Notes under the pieces: model-generated | What the model was told of the DNA's origin: nothing | What the model saw: only the letters and a program-made list of their open reading frames with translations | The model's database searches: none | Program-made: the position numbers and the translations under genes | Assembly: GCF_000308695.1 (NCBI RefSeq) | Contig: NZ_BAGG01000263.1 | Location: 30,450-94,449, forward strand | Origin: Nocardia takedensis NBRC 100417 | GTDB lineage: Bacteria > Actinomycetota > Actinomycetes > Mycobacteriales > Mycobacteriaceae | Direction of reading: 5' to 3' | Length of the DNA stretch: 64,000 nucleotides | In this document: positions 52,229 to 60,012 of the stretch, in pieces | Position numbering within the stretch: position 1 is the first letter of the stretch | How the letters are laid out: every line of letters begins with the position of its first letter

Positions 52229-52667
52229 GCACTCTCGGCCCGGAACCTGCGGCGATGCTGATGGGAATGGAGCACGGTCCCGCCGGGGGTCGACTGCGAC
52301 CCTCCGCGGCGGCCCGTCGCTCTGGTCATGATCGGCTCGCGTCTTCGCGACCACCGGGGACGGCACGGTGGCAAGGGCAAGGAGGATGCCCACGAGCTAC
52401 CCGGCGGACACACCTGGGCAGTCTGGTCCACGGGACTGCGGATCGAAATGGATTGGCTGACACGACGAATGGGGCTGATCCGATGAGCCCGGCGGCGATC
52501 GCGCCCGGTCGACCTCCCAGCCGAGCCGCAGGTGATGGCCGTGCCGAACGCATACCGGGGCGATCACGATGCCTGCAAGGATATGCGAACCAGTGGAAGG
52601 TGAGGTCGAACGGCGAATCGGGTGGTACCCGGTGACAATCGTGGGGGTGGCTGGGAACATCGAGTTC
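52229..52667. other. Gap after lspA
   Basis: About 440 bases. The only reading frame with protein-like composition is 52328-52486. No repeat or operator was recognised. Confidence 0.4.
52328..52486 (+). CDS. Possible 52-residue protein
   Basis: An ATG-started frame of 52 codons, rich in Trp, His, Lys and Glu (GGHTWAVWSTGLRIEMDW), unlike the Arg/Pro-rich shadow frames typical here. No ribosome binding site is obvious and no family recognised. Same strand as lspA. Confidence 0.3.
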   Translation: MIGSRLRDHRGRHGGKGKEDAHELPGGHTWAVWSTGLRIEMDWLTRRMGLIR

Positions 52668-53375
52668 ATGCGTGCGAGTAGCGGGGGCGGTGACGAACCG
52701 GAATTCGAGCAACGCGTCGTCAGCCTGATCCACCATGTGCTGACCGAGGCGGGTGCCGACGGGACGATATACCGGGCGGTGACGCGGATTGCCTCGGAGA
52801 CGCCGTGGTTGCATCCGATCATGCTGGTCTATGCACGTTTCGGTGTCGTGGTGCTTGCCGCCGTTCTCGCGGCGGCGTGGTGGCGAGCGGGGCCGGACCG
52901 TCGTGCGATCGGTGGGCTGGTCACCGTGTCGATTGCTGCCGGTCTGGCATTTGTGGTCTCGCGCGTCGCTGCCGAGGCGATCGCGCTCCCGCCGCCGTGC
53001 AGCACGGTGGCGGGAGCGTATGTTCTCGAGCGCTGTATGGCCGGTGAAACCCATACGATGCCCGATCCCCGTATCGCGGTCGTTGCGGCCGTGGCGGCGG
53101 TGGTGATGCCGATGAACCGGCGCCTGGCGGTGTTCGCGGTGATCTGGTCGATCGGGTTGGCGTTCTCGCGTGTGTATGTGGGTACCGCCTACCCGATCAG
53201 CGGCCTGGTCAGCCTGGCCGTCGGCGCGAGCGTCGGCGCGGCCGTCACCATCGTCGGCGCTGCGGCACTGCGGGCTGCTGCGCACCTCGCCCGCCGACGT
53301 CGCCCGCCGAGCGGGGCTCGACCCGGCACGGTGTCACGCTCGCCCGTTTCTGCTGGTGTGCAAAGCATTTCGTGA
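52668..53375 (+). CDS. PAP2-superfamily-like membrane protein with altered active site
   Basis: About 235 residues, five or six hydrophobic helices. Overall layout and SRVYVGTAYPISG match the last motif of the PAP2/undecaprenyl-pyrophosphate phosphatase group (SRxYxGxHYPxD), but the catalytic His and Asp are Ala and Ser, and the PSxH motif is PDPRIA. So it is probably not an active phosphatase. ATG 52668 assumed; upstream starts at 52569 or GTG 52632 are possible. Confidence 0.55.
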   Translation: MRASSGGGDEPEFEQRVVSLIHHVLTEAGADGTIYRAVTRIASETPWLHPIMLVYARFGVVVLAAVLAAAWWRAGPDRRAIGGLVTVSIAAGLAFVVSRVAAEAIALPPPCSTVAGAYVLERCMAGETHTMPDPRIAVVAAVAAVVMPMNRRLAVFAVIWSIGLAFSRVYVGTAYPISGLVSLAVGASVGAAVTIVGAAALRAAAHLARRRRPPSGARPGTVSRSPVSAGVQSIS

Positions 53376-53390
53376 TCAGGGGCGTCACCG

Positions 53391-54659
53391 TCATCGGGCG
53401 GGGCGGGTGTTCGCTGCCGCTGCCGGAGATTCGACGGTGTCACCCAGCTTTCCCGATCGCCGCAAAACGAACAAGGCCGTGGCCGAGGCCGCTCCGACGG
53501 CGAGCAGTGCGGCCCAGGCGAGGCCGTCGAGCCCGGTGCGGGCGGCGGCGTCGAGCGCCGCGCCGGTGCCGAGATTGCCGAGCAGGATTCCGACACCGAC
53601 CACGGTGTTGTAGAAACCGTAGTGGGTCGCTACCAGACGCTCGCCGGTCAACGCGATGATGGTGTCCATCTCGAACGGGAACACCGCCGCGCTCCCGACA
53701 GCCAGGAGCGCCGCCGATACCGACATGGCTGCGGTGCTGAAGGGCCCGGAGCCGGGTATCAGCAGCAGTGGCAGGAAGGCCGCCGCCAGGATCGCCACGC
53801 CGGTAACCAGACCACGGTCGCGTCCCAACCGGCGGGTGAACCAGTCGGTGATGCGCAGCTGCCCGGCGACCGCGAGGACGCCGTACACGATGAACAGCAT
53901 GGTCACCGTCGCAGTGGCGTCAGCCTTGCCGGCTACGCGGGCAGCCTGCAACGGCAGGGCCAGATACACCTGGAACGACAACACGTACGAACCGATCATC
54001 GCGACGGAGAAGGACACGAACGGCCGGTTGGTCACCACCGTGCGCCAGTCGTGCAGCACCGAGCTCCGTCTGGAGACCTGGCCGGGGTCGTGCGGTGGGA
54101 GCGCGGCAAGTTGGGCGAGGGTGAGGACCGCGAAAACCGTGGCCGCGACCGCGGCGGTCGCCCGGAAATCGACGGCCATCATCGCGAGTCCGACCAGCGG
54201 CCCCGCCAGCATGCCCGCCTGGTAGAAGACGTTGAACAAGGCGAAAGCTTCCACCCGGCGATCGGTGGCCTCGGCGGCGAGATATGCCCGCACCGCGGGA
54301 TTGAACAACGCCCCCGCGAACCCTGTTGCGGCCGAGGCGATCAGTAGCGCCGGCAGGGCGTCCGCCAGTGCCAGCAGCGCGAAGCCCACGGTGCGCAGCA
54401 GGCATCCGGCCACGATCAGCGGCTTGTAGCCGAGCCGGTCGGCGAGGGTGCCGCCCAGCAGGAACATGCCCTGCTGGGCGAAATTCCGCACACCCAGCAC
54501 GATCCCGGTTGTCAGGCCCGCCACACCGAGCGAGCCGGACACGTATCCGGCCAAATAGGGCATGAGCATGTAGAAGCCCAGGTTGATGCCGAACTGGTTG
54601 AGCATCAATATCCGGGCGGGCAGGGTGTAGCCGCGGTAGGCGGTGACCACCGCGATCAT
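53391..54659 (-). CDS. MFS transporter, cassette 2
   Basis: 422-residue permease with 12 hydrophobic helices, closely similar to the one at 35145-36398 (GTLADRLGYKPLIVAGCLLRT identical save one residue in ten). Lacks the His-rich tail of copy 1. Its GTG/ATG overlaps the CysK-like gene by 4 bases (54656-54659), the same coupling as copy 1 but inverted in the window. Confidence 0.85.
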   Translation of the reverse strand: MIAVVTAYRGYTLPARILMLNQFGINLGFYMLMPYLAGYVSGSLGVAGLTTGIVLGVRNFAQQGMFLLGGTLADRLGYKPLIVAGCLLRTVGFALLALADALPALLIASAATGFAGALFNPAVRAYLAAEATDRRVEAFALFNVFYQAGMLAGPLVGLAMMAVDFRATAAVAATVFAVLTLAQLAALPPHDPGQVSRRSSVLHDWRTVVTNRPFVSFSVAMIGSYVLSFQVYLALPLQAARVAGKADATATVTMLFIVYGVLAVAGQLRITDWFTRRLGRDRGLVTGVAILAAAFLPLLLIPGSGPFSTAAMSVSAALLAVGSAAVFPFEMDTIIALTGERLVATHYGFYNTVVGVGILLGNLGTGAALDAAARTGLDGLAWAALLAVGAASATALFVLRRSGKLGDTVESPAAAANTRPAR

Positions 54660-55798
54660 CGTGCGACCGTCGCTGCGGTGGTCCTGTTGTGCGCCTGCGG
54701 GTTTCGTGGGTCGACGACGGTCGTGCAGCGAGTCCAGGTCCGCACCACGTGTTCGGTCGGATGGGCGATGTTCTCGGGTTCGATGGGTGCTGCGACGCCC
54801 AGCAGGCCATGGCGATCGCAGTAGTCGTCATTGAAGACGGTGTCGAAATAGCGGTGAGGGCCGTCGGGGAATACCGCGGCGATCCGCGCGTGCCCGGGGT
54901 ACTGCCCGGCAGCCCATCCGGCTACCAAGGCCACCGCGCCCACGCTCCACCCGCCGGTGGTGTAGTGGGTGCGGGCCAGGGTGCGCGCCGCCCACACCGC
55001 CTCGGCCGGGGCGACCCAGTGCACCTCGTCGAAGGCGGCATGGTCGACGTTGCGGGGGTGGATGCTCGATCCCAGGCCGCGCATGAGACGGGTGCCGGCC
55101 GGTTGACCGAAGATGGTGGAGGCGACGGTGTCGACGCCGATCAACCGCATCCTGGGATGGAACCGCCGAAGCACTCGGGCGATTCCGCCCGAATGCCCGC
55201 CGGTGCCGACCGAGCACACCAGGACATCGACGCGGCCCAGCTGGGCCAGCAACTCGAACGCCAGCCGATCGTAGGCATCGACATTGTCGGGATTGCTGTA
55301 CTGGTCCGGGCACCATGCCGTCGGGTCGGCGGCAAGCAGTTGGGCGACCCGGTCACGGCGGGCCTGCTGCCAGCCGCCGCAGCGATGGGGCTCGGTGACC
55401 AGCTCCACGTGCGCGCCGTAGGCGGCCAGCAGGTGCAGCATCAGTGATTCCATGCCCGGGTCGGTGACCAGGGTGACCGGATGCCTGTACACCGATGCGG
55501 CCAGTGCCAGCCCGAGACCGAGTGTGCCGCTGGTGGATTCGACGATCCGGGCACCCGGCCTCAGCTCGCCCCGCGCGCGAGCGCGTTCGACCATGTGCAG
55601 GGCGAGTCGATCCTTCATCCCGCCGGGATTGGCTGCTTCGAGTTTGGCCCAGAATCCCCGGTTCCCCGGCGCGAACGGGGCACCGATCCGCAGGACTGGT
55701 GTATTGCCGACCAGCGCGTTGGGCCGCAGACAGCGGTATGCGGTGGTCACCGACGAGGTAGGGGTGGTGCACAGGGTGTCGAGCACAGCGTCGTTCAT
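54656..55798 (-). CDS. Cysteine synthase-like PLP enzyme, cassette 2
   Basis: 380-residue fold-type II PLP enzyme; Lys62 in GGMKDR; ESTSGTLGLGLA and SVGTGGH loops as in copy 1 at 34039-35148. The two share most residues (SSIHPRNVDxxAFDEVHWVA). ATG 55798 with GGAG upstream is preferred to 55846. Cysteine synthase or desulfhydrase-like activity is inferred; hydrogen sulfide or a thiol product would bind copper or cadmium. Confidence 0.84.
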   Translation of the reverse strand: MNDAVLDTLCTTPTSSVTTAYRCLRPNALVGNTPVLRIGAPFAPGNRGFWAKLEAANPGGMKDRLALHMVERARARGELRPGARIVESTSGTLGLGLALAASVYRHPVTLVTDPGMESLMLHLLAAYGAHVELVTEPHRCGGWQQARRDRVAQLLAADPTAWCPDQYSNPDNVDAYDRLAFELLAQLGRVDVLVCSVGTGGHSGGIARVLRRFHPRMRLIGVDTVASTIFGQPAGTRLMRGLGSSIHPRNVDHAAFDEVHWVAPAEAVWAARTLARTHYTTGGWSVGAVALVAGWAAGQYPGHARIAAVFPDGPHRYFDTVFNDDYCDRHGLLGVAAPIEPENIAHPTEHVVRTWTRCTTVVDPRNPQAHNRTTAATVAR

Positions 55799-55885
55799 GG
55801 CGGACTCCGTTCCGTTCGGCACAGCGATGACCCGGGCAGCGGTCACCGGCAGACGGGCAGCTCACGTCGGCCTGGCGCTGACCGG

Positions 55886-56323
55886 TCAGCGTCGGCAGAT
55901 GCCGAAACGGATGAGAAGAGCGCTACCGCTCTCGGTGCGAAGAGCGCGGGACGGAGGGCTTCGCGGCCGCGCCGCCGCCCACCCCGTGACGCCGACCAGG
56001 ATCAGGACACCCGAGGAATGTGCGGGAGTCTGGACGTCTCGGTGGGAGGTGATCGTCGCGGCAAAGACGGCCTCATGGGCCGGGTGCGTGCAACTATCGG
56101 CTGGATTCGCAGGGCCCGCGGCCCCTGCCACCACCGTGGTACCCGCGGTCGGCGCGGCGACCGGGGAGCCGGGACCGAACACCCGGCAGTCGGTGACACC
56201 GAGCGTCAACACCACACCCGCCAGCGCCGCCACCAGGACCGGCCACACGTTCGATGTCCGCACACCACTGGCCACGGCAGCCGATCGTACGCCGCCCACG
56301 CAATACCCGGTTCGCGCCCGCAC
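55886..56323 (-). CDS. Small membrane/secreted protein, cassette member 2a
   Basis: 145-residue protein with a hydrophobic helix (VWPVLVAALAGVVLTLGVTDC), a Pro/Ala linker with Cys/His (DSCTHPAHEA), a second helix (GVLILVGVTGWAAA) and ending ALLIRFGICRR. Its place above the CysK-like gene and its end recall the protein at 33501-33926 (ILVRLCIQRR), so the cassette has three genes. Family unknown; both resemble DUF6153 in layout. Confidence 0.6.
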   Translation of the reverse strand: MRARTGYCVGGVRSAAVASGVRTSNVWPVLVAALAGVVLTLGVTDCRVFGPGSPVAAPTAGTTVVAGAAGPANPADSCTHPAHEAVFAATITSHRDVQTPAHSSGVLILVGVTGWAAARPRSPPSRALRTESGSALLIRFGICRR

Positions 56324-56728
56324 GCTCTACCCGAAGCCCCACTGAACTGCGCTTATATGTCTCTCAGTCAACTTACGCGTCGCCCGGAGCCATCGGAGTC
56401 GGCGCGCACGACGATGCGGAACGCGGTCCAGGCGACGTCTCGAAGCGCCGACGGGAGTCGGCGAGCGAGCCCCGCCGTAGGAATCGCGCCCCACAATCCC
56501 TCGCGGAGAAACACTTCGAAGGGCGTATGCAGAGCCGGCGTGTCGTCACGTGTTCGAGAGCGCAGCCGACGGTGCTGCGCGGCGAGCGGAGGATCTCGAA
56601 TAATCATCGATAGAAACCGATTGTAGAACTATTTTTTGATAACATCGTCTGTGCACGATTGATTGGTGATGGTAGTCGCCGCAACGCACGTTCACCTCGC
56701 GCCCTGTTTCACTGGTTCGGGAGATCCC
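56324..56728. other. Gap between cassette 2 and chimeric gene
   Basis: About 400 bases. A minus-strand frame (56368-56607, 79 codons) has protein-like composition in its second half but no ribosome site; it could be the end of a lost regulator. An AT-rich stretch near 56620-56660 probably carries the promoter of the gene at 56729. Confidence 0.4.
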
Positions 56729-57526
56729 ATGTCCGAGATCAACTCTCACGCGATGGCCGGGCTGTCCGCGACTCGCCGCTGGTCGGGCCTGGCGGCGCTG
56801 GTCATCGCGCTGCTCACCGTCGGGCTGGACCTGATGGTGCTCAATGTCGCGCTGCCGACGCTGGCGGGTGACTTGGGCGCGAGCACCACCGAGTTGCAGT
56901 GGATCGTCAACGCCTACACGCTGGTGGTCCTGGATCGGCAGGCAGTGAGCACGCTGCGCGGGATGTCCTTCACGGCAGCGACGCTGATCTCGCCCACCCC
57001 GTTCGGGCGACGTGATCGAGGCCGGGCCGCCCACGCCGGATGGCGGCTTGACGGACTGATGAAACACCCGCTGCACCAAACCATCGAGATGACTGCCGGC
57101 GTCACCCCGCTGCTGCTGCTCGGCATCCCCGTTCCGGTCGCTGCCGCGCTGTCGCTCGCCGTGGCCGTGCAGCTGCTGCTTCAGCATTCCAATGCCGACT
57201 ACCGCGTGGGTCCGCTCAAATATGTGCTGGCCCTCAACGAAGGCCATCGCTTCCACCACCTCAAATGGGCAGGCATCGGCGACGTCAACTTCGGACTGTT
57301 CACCCTCGTCTGGGATCACCTGCTGCGCACCTACAGCTACGACCCCGCACGCCGTTTCAGCAGCGAGGACATCGGCATGGCCGCCAAACCCGACTATCCG
57401 GTCGGCTACCTGGCCCAACTCGCCGAACCGTTCACAGCTCACGGGGGCTGCCAGTTCACCGCCACCGCCCTCCAGCTCCCGACACAAACAGCGGACACAG
57501 CGCCCACCGAATCCCGAACCCGGTAA
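56729..57526 (+). pseudogene. Chimera of MFS (DHA2) N-terminus and sterol desaturase-type C-terminus
   Basis: 265 codons. The first 66 residues are the start of a DHA2 MFS pump (WSGLAALVIALLTVGLDLMVLNVALPTLAGDLG, TTELQWIVNAYTLV). From about 57000 the sequence is the end of a fatty-acid hydroxylase/sterol desaturase (LQHSNADY, NEGHRFHHLKW, with the histidine boxes). Bases 56930-57000 are unassignable. Most of both parent genes is missing, indicating a deletion joining two genes in frame. Confidence 0.7.
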
Positions 57527-57697
57527 ACCTCCTGCGCGAACGGCACCGATCTGCGTGCGAGGACGGTGCGGTAGCTACTCCGGTGCCCCGATGAGGAGGG
57601 GGCGCAGGAAGGACGCGGACTCGAGGGGACAGATGTGTCGGTATTGGTTGGTGTTGGTGCTGCCGGGCTGGGGCGACATCGCTACGGGGTCCGGTGA

Positions 57698-57961
57698 TCA
57701 TCCCGGTCCGGTGTGCCGGGCCAAGGTGCGGCGCAGTTTGCGTTCGGAAACCCTCCCATGGGAGAACGGTTCGCCGTCGACGAGGACGCCGGGGGCGAAC
57801 AATACCCCGGCGGTGGCGGCCAGGCGTTGTCCGTCCTCGGTGCGCAGGTCGATCTCGGTCACGGTCAGCGGATAGTCCTGACCGACCCGGGCCAGGACCT
57901 GCTTGGCGTGCTCGCACAGCCCGCAGTCGGATCGGGTGAGCAAGGTGATGGCGATGGTCAT
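57698..57961 (-). CDS. Glutaredoxin-like thiol oxidoreductase
   Basis: 87-residue thioredoxin-fold protein with CxxC active site (SDCGLCEHA) and a C-terminal FSHGRVSERKLR. Smaller than thioredoxin; similar proteins are fused or linked to DsbD-type operons. Ends the minus-strand operon ccdA-tlpA-grx; overlaps the previous gene by ATGA. Mycoredoxin-like function with mycothiol is possible. Confidence 0.8.
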   Translation of the reverse strand: MTIAITLLTRSDCGLCEHAKQVLARVGQDYPLTVTEIDLRTEDGQRLAATAGVLFAPGVLVDGEPFSHGRVSERKLRRTLARHTGPG

Positions 57962-58665
57962 GGTCGGCGTTCGGTGCGCAGGTCGGCGAGGAGTTTCGCG
58001 GTCGGCAGGTACATCGTGTGTTGGGGTGCGCCATCGTAGTCGGCGCGCCAGGCGATTACCCCGTCCGGGCCGACCAGCACGAAGCTGTGCCCGTCGCGCA
58101 TCTGGCCCATCATCCCGTAGGAGTTGGCGTCGTAGGCGCGGGAGACCTTCAGGTCTGGATCCGACGCCACGACGGTGGTGAGGTGTTCGTCGGCGGCCTT
58201 GCGTCCGATCAGCGCGGCCGGGTCGGTGGTGATCGAGACGACCGCGTCCACCCCGGCGCTGGTCAAGGCGTCTGTGTTTCGTTCGAGGTCACGGATCTGA
58301 TCCCAGCACGGCTGACAGGTCAGCCCCTCCTGGAAATACAGGAGCACGCTGCGGCCGCGGTAGGCGGTCAGGCTCACCGGCGTTCCGGCCCCGGATGCCA
58401 GGGTGAAATCGGGGGCCATTTCTCCGGTGCCGGGGTCCCCGGCCACGTGCGGGTAGCCACTGGCGCCCGCCCCGGGATCGGTGGCAGGCGAACCGGTTCG
58501 AAACACCACGTACAGGACCGCGACGACCACGACCACGACAAGCGCGACGGCCGCGACGGTGGCCGCAGGCGGGTGAGACCCTCGCGGCCCTGTCACCGAT
58601 TGCCTTCGAGTCCGGTTCGAGCCGGTGGTTCGGTGCGCCGAATCCTGTGATCGAGGTTTGCTCAT
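57958..58665 (-). CDS. TlpA/peroxiredoxin-like membrane-anchored thiol protein
   Basis: 235-residue protein: basic N-terminus, one helix (AATVAAVALVVVVVVAVLYVVF), then an AhpC/TSA-type thioredoxin fold outside the membrane with GLTCQPCWDQ (CxxC). It would take electrons from the CcdA partner. ATG 58665 behind GAGGAGGAA and overlapping ccdA by ATGA. Confidence 0.85.
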   Translation of the reverse strand: MSKPRSQDSAHRTTGSNRTRRQSVTGPRGSHPPAATVAAVALVVVVVVAVLYVVFRTGSPATDPGAGASGYPHVAGDPGTGEMAPDFTLASGAGTPVSLTAYRGRSVLLYFQEGLTCQPCWDQIRDLERNTDALTSAGVDAVVSITTDPAALIGRKAADEHLTTVVASDPDLKVSRAYDANSYGMMGQMRDGHSFVLVGPDGVIAWRADYDGAPQHTMYLPTAKLLADLRTERRP

Positions 58666-58762
58666 GATTCCTCCTCGATATCGTTGGAGCCCACTGCATC
58701 TCGCGAGGTCCGAGTAACGGTCGGTCGCATCGCGCGCCGGCCGAGGAGGACGGTTGCGCCGA

Positions 58763-59563
58763 TCAGGATGAGGGCGAGTCCCCAGCCGGGCAGCCACGAC
58801 AGTGCCTGTGCCACAGGGCGCTGAGGTGTTGTAGCCACGCCGACAGTTCGGTTTGCCAGCCGCCGCTGGGCATACCGGGCCCGGTGAACGCGAGCACGAT
58901 CGCCAGTGCACCCATCGCGATCATCAGCGCGCCGCTGGCCGCGGTTCCCAGCGACAGGGTGCGCCGATGCTTGTGCCATCCCACGGTGAGGGTGTGGTCG
59001 CCGAGGAGCCGGGAGGCGTGTTCGTGGCGGCTGTCCCAGATCACGGCGATCACCGCGAGTGGGGCGACCATGCCCGCGACGTAGGCCAGCCCGACCGACA
59101 ACGCGACCGGGAAAGACGCGGCCGCCCCCGAGAGCACCGCCACCCCGGCGAGCACCGGCGCGCAGCACGCCGAGGCCGCCCCGGAGAACACGCCCAGCAG
59201 ATACGCAGACCGGTAACTGCCCTGGGTCGCCGCGCGCGCACCGGGCATCGGCAGGTTCGGGCGCCACCCGGCCAGCACCGCGATCCCGCCCACGATGGTC
59301 AACACGCCACCGATGGAGAACACCCACGCGTGCCCGCCGAACAACAGGCGGCTCAACACGCTGGCGCCGAGCCCGATCGGCAGGATCAGCGTCGCGACTC
59401 CGGCGCCGAACACCAGCGTCGCTGGGACGACCCCTCCCCGATGACGGAATCCGGTGGCCAGGTACGCGGGTAGCATCACAGACACGCAACACGGTGCCAG
59501 CAAGGCCACGACGCCGCCGAGGAACGACGCCAATAACGTTGTCCCGACCAGCAATTCGCTCAT
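58763..59563 (-). CDS. ccdA: CcdA/DsbD-type thiol-disulfide transporter, C-terminus frameshifted
   Basis: Seven or eight helices with ALLAPCCVSVMLPAYLAT and ASACCAPVLAG cysteines, passing electrons through the membrane to TlpA. In this frame the protein ends at 58763 after a false tail. One base earlier the frame continues as ALSWLPGWGLALILIGATVLLG and ends at 58662 with an ATGA overlap on the tlpA gene. A single missing C in the GCCC run near 58810-58825 explains this. Either recent damage or a sequencing error. Confidence 0.82.
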   Translation of the reverse strand: MSELLVGTTLLASFLGGVVALLAPCCVSVMLPAYLATGFRHRGGVVPATLVFGAGVATLILPIGLGASVLSRLLFGGHAWVFSIGGVLTIVGGIAVLAGWRPNLPMPGARAATQGSYRSAYLLGVFSGAASACCAPVLAGVAVLSGAAASFPVALSVGLAYVAGMVAPLAVIAVIWDSRHEHASRLLGDHTLTVGWHKHRRTLSLGTAASGALMIAMGALAIVLAFTGPGMPSGGWQTELSAWLQHLSALWHRHCRGCPAGDSPSS

Positions 59564-59595
59564 GACCGCTCACCTCCTTCGCGCATCGCCAGCCC

Positions 59596-60012
59596 TCATC
59601 CGGTCCATGAGCTGGTGAGCAGATCGGCGTGCGCCTGCTGGTTGACCTCCAACGCCAGCAACCCGATCCCCGCGACGAGTAGTACCAGGTGGCGTGGTGC
59701 TGCGACGGTGAGCCAACGGCCGGTCAGCCGCCCGGCCACCGCCCGCACGGCGAGCAGCGCGGCGGCGAGGACGACGATCGGCCCGGCCGGGTTGTAGCGC
59801 AGCGCGCGGACAAGGTCGCCATGGCTGAACAGATACACCGAGCGGGTGCCACCGCACGCAGGGTCCATGATCCCGAACCGGTGCAACGGTCCGTGCAGAT
59901 CCGCCGACGGTACCCCGGCTACCGCCAGGACGACCACGACCGCGAGCAGCGCCGCCGCGGTCCAGGTCGCCCAGACGACGCTGTCGGTGTGCCGGAAACC
60001 CATGTGGTTCAT
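59596..60012 (-). CDS. DUF2752-family membrane protein
   Basis: 138-residue protein with three or four helices and the DUF2752 core FGIMDPACGGTRSVYLFSHGDLVRALRYNPAG (C-G-G-TR, NP). Function unknown. ATG 60012 overlaps copA by ATGA, so it is translationally coupled to copA and last in the copper operon. Confidence 0.85.
   Translation of the reverse strand: MNHMGFRHTDSVVWATWTAAALLAVVVVLAVAGVPSADLHGPLHRFGIMDPACGGTRSVYLFSHGDLVRALRYNPAGPIVVLAAALLAVRAVAGRLTGRWLTVAAPRHLVLLVAGIGLLALEVNQQAHADLLTSSWTG

Noticed and set aside
56368..56607. Minus-strand frame of 79 codons as a TetR remnant
   Set aside because: No helix-turn-helix or other recognisable motif; left as unresolved.
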